A stretch of DNA of 64,000 nucleotides, taken from contig JAKGBX010000001.1 in the NCBI GenBank assembly GCA_021555075.1, positions 682,001-746,000 of the forward strand, written 5' to 3'. The notes under the pieces are model-generated. The model was not told where the DNA came from, ran no database searches, and saw only the letters and a program-made list of their open reading frames with translations. Numbering within the stretch: the stretch's first letter is position 1; each line of letters opens with the position of its first letter. This document shows, piece by piece, positions 35,469 through 45,600 of the stretch. Position numbers and translations under genes: made by a program. This DNA is from Rhodobacteraceae bacterium LMO-JJ12 (lineage in GTDB: Bacteria; Pseudomonadota; Alphaproteobacteria; Rhodobacterales; Rhodobacteraceae).

Positions 35469-37460
35469 TTAGATAAACACGAAGTCGTCGACGCTCAGTT
35501 CAGCGGCATTTACGCCTTCGAGCAGGATGGTGTTCCCGTCGTAGCTGAGCATGGCGCCATCGGCGGTGTTCGTGGCGTTGAGTGCTGCGAACTTGCCTTC
35601 GAGCCCGGCACCGACGGCACCCTGGACGCCAGTCATGCGGAACTGATCGACGCCGACCTCGAAGTCGGTGATCACATCGGCGTCGCCGGAGTTGAAGGAA
35701 TTGAAGATGAACAGATCAGCGCCTTCGCCGCCGGTCATCGTGTCGTCTCCGGTTCCGCCATTGACCCGGTCATCGCCAGCGCCGCCATCGAGCATGTCGT
35801 TGCGACCGCCGCCATTGACGACATCGTCGCCGTCGCCGCCATTGACCACATCGTCGCCTTCACCGGCGCCGATGGTATCGTTGCCGGTTCCGCCGTCGAT
35901 CGTGTCGCGGCCAACGCCACCACCGATGTTGTCGTTTCCGGCGTCGCCATTGATGATGTCGTGGCCGAAAGACCCGCCCATATCATCGTTGCCTTCACCG
36001 CCCGACATCGTGTCGTTCCCGGCACCGCCATAGACGAAATCATCGCCGTCGCCGCCGTTGACCACATCGTTGCCTTCGCCGGCGCCCATGGTATCGCTGC
36101 CAGCGCCGCCATCTATCGAGTCGTCGCCGAGGCCACCACCCATGTTGTCGTCGCCGTTGCCGCCGAGCACCGTGTCGTTGCCGTCAGAACCGGCAAGTTG
36201 GTCGTTGCCGTCGCCGCCATTCAGGAGATCATCGCCGGCACCACCGAACACACCGTCGTTGCCGTCGAGCCCGTTTATTGTGTCGTTTCCGGCGGTACCC
36301 GTAAGGGTCTCGTTTCCGGCCGTTCCGTTGATCAGTTCTCCATCGACCATGACGCCTGTGGCGCTGACGGAGGTGTTGCCGCCCTCGTTGACGAACTCAA
36401 AGCTGGCCTCGCTGAAGTTGCCTTGAAGCGTGAGGTTGGTGTCTGCCGTGCCGTCGCCATCGCTGTCGATTGCGAGAATGGCCGACCCCATGGTGATCGT
36501 GACATCGTCGGCGCCAAATTCGCTGCCCTCGAACTGCAGTTCGTCGTCATCTCCGAACCCTTCGATCAAATCGCCGTTGAATTCCTGCGCTGTGCCGGCG
36601 ACCGTGTCGGCCCCGCCACCGAGGTTGATCAGCTGCGGTGCGGCGTTGGCATCGATCATGTCGTCGCCGCTGCTGCCGTTGGTCTGAACAAAACTGCCGC
36701 CGGCATTGAGGTTGGAGGCCTGTACATTTCCGATGAAGAGGCCGGAATCATAGGCGGAATCGCCGGTATCGGCGATGCCGATGGTCACGGTGTTTTCACC
36801 TTGTTGAATTGGTGCGACCACGTTCAGGAGTACCGAGAACCCGTCGTATTCGGTGCTGTAGCTCGCTTCTCCTGTGGTGTTATTAAAGAAGTTGCCGTCT
36901 GTATTGATGCTCTCGCCGACGATCGACAGCGGCTGTGTTGAATCGTTGTTGAACAGCGCATAGTTTACTCCGTTCACAATGACTCCGGCGATGTCCACGA
37001 AACTGCTGTTGACGAATTCAGGATATTCATCCGAGCCGAAGAATAGTTCGAACTGGATTGAAGGGGCGTTGCCCAGGTCGGCGGAATCAAACGTGAAGGT
37101 CACGACCGATGCGTCCCGGGTGCTGCCTGCGCCTGTGAAGGCGGCCTGCACGACTTCTTCCAGAACAGCATCGCCCGGCTCACCCAGGTTTACTGTGAAA
37201 CTGTTGGAGGTATTCTCGGTGCCGGGGCCACCACCCGAGGACAGGAAGATGCCGCGGTCGATGCCCACGACTTCGGCTCCGCCGATCTCGGAAATGCTGT
37301 GGCCGTTTTCAAGCAATGCGAGGCTGTCGAGAGAGCCGGTATAGGAGATGCTGGTCGGGGTAAATCCCGAGTCAGAAAACAGGAAATCGTTGATAAGGGT
37401 TGGGCTGTCGGTTTCGCTTAGTCCGATGCCGATACCTGTGGCTGACGGTGAAACTGGCAT
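35469..37460 (-). CDS. RTX calcium-binding protein with choice-of-anchor-L-like N-terminus
   Basis: A 663-residue secreted protein. Residues 1-250 resemble the choice-of-anchor L domain (SYTGSLDSLALLENG, then FFGSDEYPEFVNSSFVDIAGV). Residues 255-375 are a linker region with acidic motifs. Residues 380-575 hold about twenty GGxGxDxxx nonapeptides that bind calcium in a beta-roll, and the end (GEGADLFIFNSFNSGDADVI to DFVFI) is a serralysin-type C-terminus fit for type I secretion. No N-terminal signal peptide. AGGAGG precedes the start. The last 255 codons are almost identical to those of the next RTX gene. No T1SS genes are nearby. Confidence 0.85.
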   Translation of the reverse strand: MPVSPSATGIGIGLSETDSPTLINDFLFSDSGFTPTSISYTGSLDSLALLENGHSISEIGGAEVVGIDRGIFLSSGGGPGTENTSNSFTVNLGEPGDAVLEEVVQAAFTGAGSTRDASVVTFTFDSADLGNAPSIQFELFFGSDEYPEFVNSSFVDIAGVIVNGVNYALFNNDSTQPLSIVGESINTDGNFFNNTTGEASYSTEYDGFSVLLNVVAPIQQGENTVTIGIADTGDSAYDSGLFIGNVQASNLNAGGSFVQTNGSSGDDMIDANAAPQLINLGGGADTVAGTAQEFNGDLIEGFGDDDELQFEGSEFGADDVTITMGSAILAIDSDGDGTADTNLTLQGNFSEASFEFVNEGGNTSVSATGVMVDGELINGTAGNETLTGTAGNDTINGLDGNDGVFGGAGDDLLNGGDGNDQLAGSDGNDTVLGGNGDDNMGGGLGDDSIDGGAGSDTMGAGEGNDVVNGGDGDDFVYGGAGNDTMSGGEGNDDMGGSFGHDIINGDAGNDNIGGGVGRDTIDGGTGNDTIGAGEGDDVVNGGDGDDVVNGGGRNDMLDGGAGDDRVNGGTGDDTMTGGEGADLFIFNSFNSGDADVITDFEVGVDQFRMTGVQGAVGAGLEGKFAALNATNTADGAMLSYDGNTILLEGVNAAELSVDDFVFI
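35494..36262. repeat. RTX module, copy 1 (about 765 bp, pairs with 37677-38445)
   Basis: This segment matches 37677-38445 at a constant offset of 2183 bases. I counted about fifteen mismatches by eye. It encodes the RTX repeats and the secretion C-terminus of both proteins. Confidence 0.85.
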
Positions 37461-37596
37461 GATAAACCTCCTAATTGGAATTGAAAAAATCGTGCTATGA
37501 AAGGCTGAGTCCTAATGAAATGTAAGCTGCCCCAGCCCTTCTCCGAGAAGCATGCTAGACAAAGGGTTTCGCGAGGTCAACGCGGCAAAACCTTAC

Positions 37597-37635
37597 CATA
37601 CCCCGCGACTGCCATCACCTGACAGGCGGGGTATG
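37597..37635. terminator. Hairpin downstream of the second RTX gene
   Basis: CATACCCCGC (37597-37606) pairs perfectly with GCGGGGTATG (37626-37635). It lies 16 bases after the stop of the leftward 859-codon RTX gene. On the minus strand it is followed by GTAAGGTTTTG, a weak T-stretch, so it is a probable but imperfect terminator. Confidence 0.55.
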
Positions 37636-37651
37636 ATGTTGGTATGGACCC

Positions 37652-40231
37652 TCAGAGGAAGGTAAAATCCTCAAGTCCCAGCTCAGCGGCGTTTACCCCT
37701 TCGAGCAGGATGGTGTTCCCGTCGTAGCTGAGCATGGCGCCATCGGCGGTGTTCGTGGCGTTGAGTGCAGCGAACTTGCCTTCGAGCCCGGCACCGACGG
37801 CACCCTGAACACCGGTCATGCGGAACTGATCGACGCCGACCTCGAAGTCGGTGATCACATCGGCGTCGCCGGAGTTGAAGGAATTGAAGATGAACAGATC
37901 AGTGCCTTCGCCGCCGGTCATCGTGTCGTCTCCGGTTCCGCCATTGACCCGGTCATCGCCAGCGCCGCCATCGAGCATGTCGTTGCGACCGCCGCCATTG
38001 ACGACATCATCGCCGTCGCCGCCATTGACCACATCGTCGCCTTCACCGGCGCCGATGGTATCATTGCCGGTTCCGCCGTCGATCGTGTCGCGGCCAACGC
38101 CACCACCGATGTTGTCGTTTCCGGCGTCGCCATTGATGATGTCGTGGCCGAAAGAGCCGCCCATATCATCGTTGCCTTCACCGCCCGACATCGTGTCGTT
38201 CCCGGCACCGCCATAGACGAAATCATCGCCGTCGCCGCCGTTGACCACATCGTTGCCTTCACCGGCGCCGATGGTATCGCTGCCAGCGCCGCCATCTATC
38301 GAGTCGTCGCCGAGGCCACCACCCATGTTGTCGTCGCCGTTGCCGCCGAGCACCGTGTCGTTGCCGTCAGAACCGGCAAGTTGGTCGTTGCCGTCGCCGC
38401 CATCCAGGAGATCATCACCGGCACCACCGAACACACCGTCGTTGCCGGTGCCCCCGAACAACTCATCGTTGCCGTCCAGACCGGTCATCAGATCGTCGCC
38501 GCCGAGCCCGTGCATTGTGTCATCCCCTGCGGTGCCCGTAAGGGTATCGTCACCCTCTGTTCCGCGGTTCAGTTCTGCCAAGGTGAACACACGCGTGTCA
38601 TTGGTTTCAGCGATTTCGGGCGCGTCAGCAGCCGAGTCGATATAGGACGCATCGCCAGTCACCAGATAGTCGAGCAGCGCGTTGTTGAAGTTTGCCGTGC
38701 CTTCGTTCAGCCCTGCGTCAAGGAGGACTGTTGTTGCGGCGGCGATTTCTACATCGGTGAAGTCGCTGATGGACGCGATTTGCGCCGGGCTACCCGGCAG
38801 ATAGAAGCCTTCGAGCGTTTCGCCAGTGTCATAGGTAAAGAGGCTGTCGTCTGTTGTGCTGACGCGCCAATCGTCGCGATATGCGCCGTAAACGTCTTCG
38901 AATGCAAACGGGCGTAGCAAGGGCGTGCCATCTGCGAAGGCAACATCATTGGCGGCGTCGCCGTCGGCATCGCCAAGCAACCCTTCCAGATTGCCGGCCA
39001 GCTCGGAGTTGAGCGACATGACCATGTCGACACGTCCATCAAGCACGGTGATCCTGATCTGGCTGTCACCATCGTTGACGGTATCGTCGGCGCCCGCAAG
39101 CACGATTGTGTAAACGTTGTTGGCGCGGAAAACCTCATCATTGCCGATCATGATGCTGTCGAAATTCGGAATTTCCGTGGCAACACCATCGACGCTGAAT
39201 GGGTTGACGTCAGCGGAGTCGATCATGATGTTGCTGTTGCCGACACGCGCGGCAATGGCAGAGTTCACGGTCAGCGAATCCGACCCGGTTACGGGTGTCA
39301 TGCGGGCCTGAACTTCGAAGTCTGCGCCATTGGTTGCGCGCAGCAGAACAAATTCGCCTGCCGCATGGAAATCATAGGCCACACCGTCAAGCGTTACCAA
39401 GTGCGGGTCACCCGTTGTCGTGCCTGTCAGGGAAAGGTCAGGCAATGCGGGCAGGTCGGCGCTGTTGATATCGCCGGAGCGGACAGCAAATTCCCAGATG
39501 CCGATTTCGCCGGTGTTGCCCGCGACGTCGTCCAGGGCAAGAATGCCGGCCTCGTTACCGGAGGCTGGAAGCTCGAAATAGGCATTCGGATCACCGGTGC
39601 TTGCCGTGAAGCCGGCCCGTGCCGGGGTGCCGCCCAAGCCACCGGAGCCGCCGCTTGCGTTTCCGGTTGTCCAATTGATGTCTTCGTAGCGGAATTGAAT
39701 GTCAAAATCGCCGTTGCCCTGATCGGTGAGGACCAGTTGGAAGGCATTGAGCAGGCTTGTGTTGCTCGAATAGAATCCGACGTCGTCCCATGTCACGATC
39801 AAGCGGTCGTTGACGGTGTCGAAATCATAATAGACGAGGTTCGAGCCGGTGGATGTGCCTCCCGGCGTGGGCGTCGTCGCGCCGCCCCTGGTGTCTACAT
39901 CGGCAAAAAACGGGGTGATCTCGGGGTTGTTGTTGTTGTCGGTAATGACCGAGGGGGTAAATTGACCACGCGGCCCGTTGAACGTGACGCCGCCGTTATT
40001 GTTTACCCACAGGGTTGTAAATTCGCGGCCAAAGAAGTTCAGGCCATCCTCAAAAATCGACGTGATGTCAATTTCTGTGGAGGACCCGTCATCGTTGGCA
40101 GGTAGCACGTTTTCGCCAAAACCGGCAGTACCGCCGAGCCCGTCAATCAATGCAGCATCGCCGGGCAAATTCTTGATCAGGCTCGTTGTCGTGTACGAGA
40201 CTTTCAGCCCATTGGTTTGATTATCAGTCAT
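37652..40231 (-). CDS. RTX protein with NIDO-like and VWD-like domains
   Basis: An 859-residue secreted protein. Residues about 55-250 look like a nidogen (NIDO) domain (FTTLWVNNNGGVTFNGPRG, then PFFADVDTRGG). Residues about 271-430 look like a von Willebrand D domain (TTGDPHLVTLDGVAYDFHAA, ending GLLGDADGD), though few of the usual Cys are present. RTX nonapeptides fill about 565-760, followed by the same C-terminal secretion module as its neighbour. Export through a type I system is likely. The start has AAGAGGT upstream. Function is probably adhesion or matrix-like; that is inference from domains. Confidence 0.82.
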   Translation of the reverse strand: MTDNQTNGLKVSYTTTSLIKNLPGDAALIDGLGGTAGFGENVLPANDDGSSTEIDITSIFEDGLNFFGREFTTLWVNNNGGVTFNGPRGQFTPSVITDNNNNPEITPFFADVDTRGGATTPTPGGTSTGSNLVYYDFDTVNDRLIVTWDDVGFYSSNTSLLNAFQLVLTDQGNGDFDIQFRYEDINWTTGNASGGSGGLGGTPARAGFTASTGDPNAYFELPASGNEAGILALDDVAGNTGEIGIWEFAVRSGDINSADLPALPDLSLTGTTTGDPHLVTLDGVAYDFHAAGEFVLLRATNGADFEVQARMTPVTGSDSLTVNSAIAARVGNSNIMIDSADVNPFSVDGVATEIPNFDSIMIGNDEVFRANNVYTIVLAGADDTVNDGDSQIRITVLDGRVDMVMSLNSELAGNLEGLLGDADGDAANDVAFADGTPLLRPFAFEDVYGAYRDDWRVSTTDDSLFTYDTGETLEGFYLPGSPAQIASISDFTDVEIAAATTVLLDAGLNEGTANFNNALLDYLVTGDASYIDSAADAPEIAETNDTRVFTLAELNRGTEGDDTLTGTAGDDTMHGLGGDDLMTGLDGNDELFGGTGNDGVFGGAGDDLLDGGDGNDQLAGSDGNDTVLGGNGDDNMGGGLGDDSIDGGAGSDTIGAGEGNDVVNGGDGDDFVYGGAGNDTMSGGEGNDDMGGSFGHDIINGDAGNDNIGGGVGRDTIDGGTGNDTIGAGEGDDVVNGGDGDDVVNGGGRNDMLDGGAGDDRVNGGTGDDTMTGGEGTDLFIFNSFNSGDADVITDFEVGVDQFRMTGVQGAVGAGLEGKFAALNATNTADGAMLSYDGNTILLEGVNAAELGLEDFTFL
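37677..38445. repeat. RTX module, copy 2 (about 765 bp, pairs with 35494-36262)
   Basis: Counterpart of the copy at 35494-36262. The N-terminal parts of the two genes do not match, so the high identity is confined to the 3' module. This suggests recent duplication or gene conversion. Confidence 0.85.
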
Positions 40232-41116
40232 CTTGATTACCTCTTCTTGTCAGTTAGGAGAGCAAAGGTTGTTTGTAAGGTCGTACTAATTTCAGGTTCA
40301 GAACGTTCATCGGTTTATCTTGTCTTCTAAAGAAGGTGCCGCGCACGTGGCTCTGCAGCAGTCCTTGTTGATATGGTTTCCCTCATCCATATTTTTTGAT
40401 TTTTCCATCTGGCCATTATATTTCTTCTATCCCCCATCGTATTCATGATATTATCGTTCAAGATATGACTTGTTCACATCTAGATTCGCATGAAGCTATA
40501 TCGAAATTTATTCGACAGCATCATTGATATTTCCGCCTGAATAGTGTGATTCATGTCACCTATTTCTTTTTAATTGTTCTAAATCTGTAGTGCAGAGAAA
40601 CTTTGAAAACTGGCGTAGGCCAGCCGTGATTTTGCAACTTTGGTGATTTCAGTTATATGCCTGTGAAGTTTCAGGGATTCATATATTCCCCTTTGAGAAT
40701 ATTATAAGTTACTCAAGTTTTTTCAAGCAAAGTTAACATCTTGCACAGAAGCTTTCAATTTGGAGAGCTTGAAGCCACATGAAACGATTGCAATGGCTAC
40801 CATGCACGTGAATGCAGGACGGTTGGCAATTCCATGTAGACCGTTACGGCCTTGCGTAAAGAAAATTTCGGTAGATCATATCATTTTCCTCCAAAAACGG
40901 TGCGATCACACCTCGTCTTGATCAGTTTCAATTATATACATTCCCTAAATCGAATGCAAAGTGGCAATTCGTCGCCCCCGTTTCATCCTAAGTGTCTTAA
41001 TATCCCCGTAAAAGTTGACGCTACGTAAGCATCCATTTTTCCCGGATACTCTTTAAAAACAGGTAACGAAGCCAAACGAGGGGGCGGGTGCCTTTGCGTT
41101 TACACCTTGCAATGGT
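40232..41116. other. AT-rich non-coding region, 885 bases
   Basis: No convincing gene on either strand. The composition is clearly richer in A+T than the flanks. It contains the start signals of the leftward NIDO/RTX gene and the 3' side of another leftward gene. A CRP-like dyad lies at 40541-40564. A minus-strand GGAGG at about 40892 leads only to a three-codon frame. It may be a long regulatory region or foreign DNA. Confidence 0.6.
40541..40564. promoter_or_regulatory. CRP/FNR-like palindrome
   Basis: TGTGA-TTCATG-TCACC (40545-40560) sits inside a larger dyad, AATAG...CTATT, with a one-base bulge. It agrees with the CRP consensus TGTGA-N6-TCACA at nine of ten defined bases. It lies about 315 bases upstream of the NIDO/RTX start, rather far for direct control. 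Confidence 0.4.
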
Positions 41117-42424
41117 TCAACGGTTCACAAACAGGTCTTTGGTCAGGTTGTAAGGTTCAAGCCAATTGAACCAGTGCACATCGGTTGGCCCCATAACGTG
41201 GTCAATCACCCGCCATTCGCTACCATCGTGCAGCATCAGAACCATGGCGACATCGCTCATGACACCTTGCTGGATTTCCCCGGCGAACGGGGTGTTCGCC
41301 CAATTGATCTCGCGCCCGCTGGGTTGCACGGGTTTGGCCTGAAGGTAGGCCCATTGGTCATCCGTGTTGAACACGGAGACGACGAAAATGACCTGCTCGC
41401 CCAGCTCTGCCGCGATCGGGACGCGCGCGACATCCATAAGGGTCGAACGCAGGGCGGAACCGCGCTGAGGGGTATAAAGCGCGTCGGGCCTGAGCGTGGG
41501 ATAACGCACCTGATTTGCCCCAGGCATGGCGGCTTGGGTCGTGTCGGGTTGAGTTGTTGACATCTCGCCAACACTCGAACTTCCCGGCCCGAATGAATTC
41601 GCCATATAGGTCAGGATGGCATCGAATTCAGTCTTTCTGGCGGCGGGATAGGTGATCTCGAACACCCGTATCAGACCGTCGGGGCCATCGGAAATGACCC
41701 GGCGATAGAAGATGTCGGCCCCCCTGAACCCCGAGAGCACATACCAGCCCGGACCGGCGCGCTCATACGTTATGCGTGATTGTGTATCGGCCTGCTTGTC
41801 CTGTGCGATCATCTCGGCTTGGGTGAGGCCCAATGCGTTGAATTGCGCAAAGACATAGAATGCGGCCGTGCCATCCACCGACACGAACCGGCGCCCATCG
41901 GCATTGCCGGGTGGGGCCTCTGGTCGGAAATACTCGGATGGATAGGAAATGAACGTGCCGTAGCGATCATTTTCATAGATGGAATAGCCACCTTCAATGG
42001 CCGTGAACCGGTCATGATCCTCGGCTGATACGGGGGCTGTGGGCGTTACCGGCGGCGGAGGCGGGGCTATGGTGCTTCGTGGTGCGGGTTGGGCGTTTTG
42101 GGTCGCCATGATGCCACCGCTTGCCGATGGGTGCCCAAAAAGGGTTCCACCCTGCCATCGGCCTGTCAGTGACTCGGTCGCTGGAGAGGGTAGGGTGGAA
42201 AGTGGCGCCTGACCGAACCAATCATCCTGATCCGCCGATTTGACCGCGGTGGTGTTTGCCTCTGTGGCGGGCGATTGGGTTGGTGGAACAAGAACCATCG
42301 GTGCGCCCGGCTCGGCGCTGGTTTGGGACGCCACGGGCGCAGCAAGTTCAGCAAACCATGCGCAGGTCATCAGCAAGGTTACGCCACAAATCCGGCGCGT
42401 ATGGGGTGTCTCAGACAGGATCAT
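41117..42424 (-). CDS. Secreted protein of unknown function with PsbP-like-looking domain
   Basis: A 435-residue protein with a signal peptide at residues 1-33 (ending APVASQ), a Pro/Thr-rich linker (about 35-135), and a folded domain at about 140-270 that starts with YGTFISYPSEYFRPEAPPGN and DGRRFVSVDGTAAFYVFAQF. The closing part, residues 320-435, has many aromatic residues (WAYLQAKP, HWFNWLEPYNLTKDLF). I recall a similar middle segment in secreted or caspase-associated proteins of alphaproteobacteria, but cannot name a family. The gene is divergent from the 1071-residue gene at 42637, with which it shares domain style. Confidence 0.7.
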   Translation of the reverse strand: MILSETPHTRRICGVTLLMTCAWFAELAAPVASQTSAEPGAPMVLVPPTQSPATEANTTAVKSADQDDWFGQAPLSTLPSPATESLTGRWQGGTLFGHPSASGGIMATQNAQPAPRSTIAPPPPPVTPTAPVSAEDHDRFTAIEGGYSIYENDRYGTFISYPSEYFRPEAPPGNADGRRFVSVDGTAAFYVFAQFNALGLTQAEMIAQDKQADTQSRITYERAGPGWYVLSGFRGADIFYRRVISDGPDGLIRVFEITYPAARKTEFDAILTYMANSFGPGSSSVGEMSTTQPDTTQAAMPGANQVRYPTLRPDALYTPQRGSALRSTLMDVARVPIAAELGEQVIFVVSVFNTDDQWAYLQAKPVQPSGREINWANTPFAGEIQQGVMSDVAMVLMLHDGSEWRVIDHVMGPTDVHWFNWLEPYNLTKDLFVNR

Positions 42425-42636
42425 GGATCATCCTCGCGGTGTTGGTGACGGGTCGGGCAAAAGTGGGCCCGAATGCGCAAAGGTCTATGCCCCGTGCTGC
42501 GAGAGCAGAGAGCAGGTCGAGTTTTCGCTTAAACCCTATGCATTTTGAGGCTGCGTGCTATGACACACATCAAAGAATTCAAAATCTTGCACATGTATCA
42601 TCCTGATGCCTTGAGGGCGGATTTCATGGGGGTGTC

Positions 42637-45600
42637 ATGCAGCGTCAAATTTCGACCAATGCTGTTGGTGATAATTGCGAAACGGAAGTTGTGACCAAGC
42701 GCGGCCAACGCTCTGAACGAACCGGCCTTTTGCCCATGGTGTTCTGGCTCAGGCGGCGTGCGATGCAATTCGTGCTGGGGGTTTTTCTGTTGGTGATCGC
42801 TTCGGTTTCCGTGGGCTCTGCCGAGGGGGTGACGGCCTATGATTTGCGCAGTGCCGAATTCAAGGTGCCCGCCGATTGGAAAATCACCTATAGCAGGCGG
42901 GATCAGGAATATGATTTCGCCAGCCCGGATGGGCGGTTTCAGCTTTGGGCGCGCTGGTGGTTTCCGGATGAGCCGCTGTTGGGGTTCGATGACATCATCC
43001 GCCATGACAAGCGCATTCTGGCGGGGCAGGAAGCGCTGTTCAGGCATCTTGAATCCGGGGGCGAGCGCAGCCTTGAACTGGCGTTTCTGAAAGAGGATGA
43101 CGAAGGCGAGATTTTTCTATGGCAGCTTCATTCTTCCGATGCGCCGCTGGCCGAGCATGAGGCCATGTTCGACAGCTTGCTGGCAGGTCTGACCTTGGAT
43201 GGCCAGCCGACCGTTGCGGCGGCCGCACCTGTACCGGCACCCGCCGAGGCTGGCAACTTGGCCCCGGTCCAGGGGGGTATGTATCGCGACGCGGACGGAG
43301 CTTTTGCGCTGCCTTTGCCCTCGGGGTGGACGGTGCAGACGACTGCCTCGCAGGGGTTGCGGCAGGTGGTTCTGGTTTCGCCTGCCCGTGATGCCATGCT
43401 GTTGGCGGCGGTTGCGAACGGTGATCGCGCGATGAGTGCCGCGCAGGTTCTGGATGAATATATGGGCGTGCTTTACCGCGATTCATTGGTGGTCAAATCA
43501 ATCGAAGGAGAGGGCTATCCAGATGTTGCAGGCACCACGGTTCATGCGATTGAAACCATCGCCAAGGTCTATGCGATCAACGGAATAGCAATGCCCTATC
43601 CGCGTGGCCGGGTGCGGATTTATAGATCCAGCGAAGAGACGCAGGGAGCAGCGCCGTTCCTGATGATTTCCATCCGTTCAGAAACGGCGCCTCCGGCCAT
43701 GACTGAGCTGCTGGAGCATATTGCGTTGGGCTTCACTTTTGACACCAGCGCGCCGCCCGCTCAAGCTGCGCCGCTGGCGACGGGCGGGCTTGCTTCGATC
43801 CCGGCCACTCCTGCTGGGGGTCAGGGTGTGATCGCAGGGATGCCCGGGCTTATCTTTGACGGGGAGACAATCGCAGGGCTTTTGCCGTTTGCGTTTAACC
43901 AGGTCACCTTTGAAGACCACGCCAAACTGATCGACAACGCCATCAGCTTTGGATTTCCCGATGGCCACGGATGGGGCAAACTCGGCTTTGCCACACCCTC
44001 TGCGGTGGTGGTGATGCCGCAACGCGACAGCGCTTTGGCGCAACGCATCACCGCAATACTTGATGCCGACAAGAGCACCGGGATTTCCTTTGCGCTCGTG
44101 CCGGTGGCGGAGGCGCAGAAAGACCCTTGGGAAGCGCATGATCTGCGAGTCCAGTTCAGCACCACGGGAGATGGCAACGGCAAGCTGGAGGTGACGACTA
44201 AAGATCGTTCACGAACTCTCAGGGCCTATTTCCGCTGGCCCAAAGGCGAGACCGTTCTGCATTTGCTGCTACGACCTGATCAGGTTCTTGATGTCCGTGA
44301 CGGAAGCGACACCCAGCTTGCAGAATTGGCGCTTAACGGTGATTTCAGCGCGCGGCAGTGGGCGCTTCAAACCTACCTTCAGGTCCACAGGAAGAACGGC
44401 GCGGCGTCGCTTGTCCTCAAGCGGCTGTCGGTTGACAGCATTGCGTTCCAACCTTCGCCCGCTGTCGATGCGATTGTTCAGGGAGCGCGATCAGCGGTGG
44501 TGTTCGATGGGTTTGCGCTCGGTCGGATCTGGGCACCGGTAGGGCGCTACGAGGGTGAATTCGCCCGGTTTGCCGGCCTATCAGACGGTGCTTTGCGCAT
44601 TGGATGGTCGGGCGAAGACGAGGGCAATTGGTCCGGAATCGATTCATCCGAGGCCGTTTTGTGGCTGGACCGGTTCACCGGGGCAGCCGAGGCTCGGATC
44701 GAGCTGGCACTGGATGGGGCGGCCTCAAAGGATTTCGAGATTGCGTTGCAAAGCAGATATACGCTGCCCGGCAACCTGACTGGAAACGATTCTTATGTGT
44801 TGCGCTTCACAGAGCGCGAAGATGGGACATATGGCGTCCTCAGTGCGATACGGTCCAAGGCGAAAGAGGGGATTGAAGCCAACGGGCTGCGCGTCATTCC
44901 TGATCGCGTTACATTGGTCCTGAGGCCTGAGGGCATCCGGGTCGAGGGCGAGGGTATGCCCGAGGGCGTTCTGCCCTTTGCACAGCTCAAGGACGGGGCC
45001 GGATTTCGAATTGCCATTCACGCGATGCGCACGCTGACTGGCGACGGGGCATTGGTGTTGCGTGGCGTTCGCGTATCGCAGCGACCGGGCAACTATCCCC
45101 CGGCAGCCGCACCTGCCGCAGGCGTGGCAGCGTTGCCGCAAACCGTGTATTTTGATGCACGCCCGGATGAAACCTGGGAGGTGCGCTCGTCGGGGAAGGC
45201 AGATGTTGCCACGTTGGCCATTCAGCAGCCTGATGGTTTGACCCTTACCCGGCGCGATCCGGTTCCGGATTGGCAGCGGATCGCACTTGTCGGCGGCGCG
45301 CGTGCGGTGGATCTCGACTATCGTGTAGACACGACACCCTATGAATTGACGCTGAAGCTTGCGCCGGAGCAGGGTCTGGGCACCCGGATTTTCCTGCACA
45401 CCAACCCCGCCAAATTTGACGACGCGGCAAAATCGGTTCTCACCCTGCGCGAACTCACCGAAGGGCCGGAGGCTGGCGGGTTGGAAGTGCGGCTTCATAC
45501 CGGCCATTTTTACTATGATCATTGGCGGCGTGTCTTGCCTGCCGCACAATGGCGCAATGGGTGGGACGGCACCGTGCGCCTGCGGTTCGGCCCAGATTGG

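Noticed and set aside
35961-38917. Long plus-strand frames opposite the RTX repeats (for example 35961-36941 and 38144-38917).
   Set aside because: They arise from the repetitive GGxGxD coding pattern read in reverse; the products are Val/Ala repeats with no signature.
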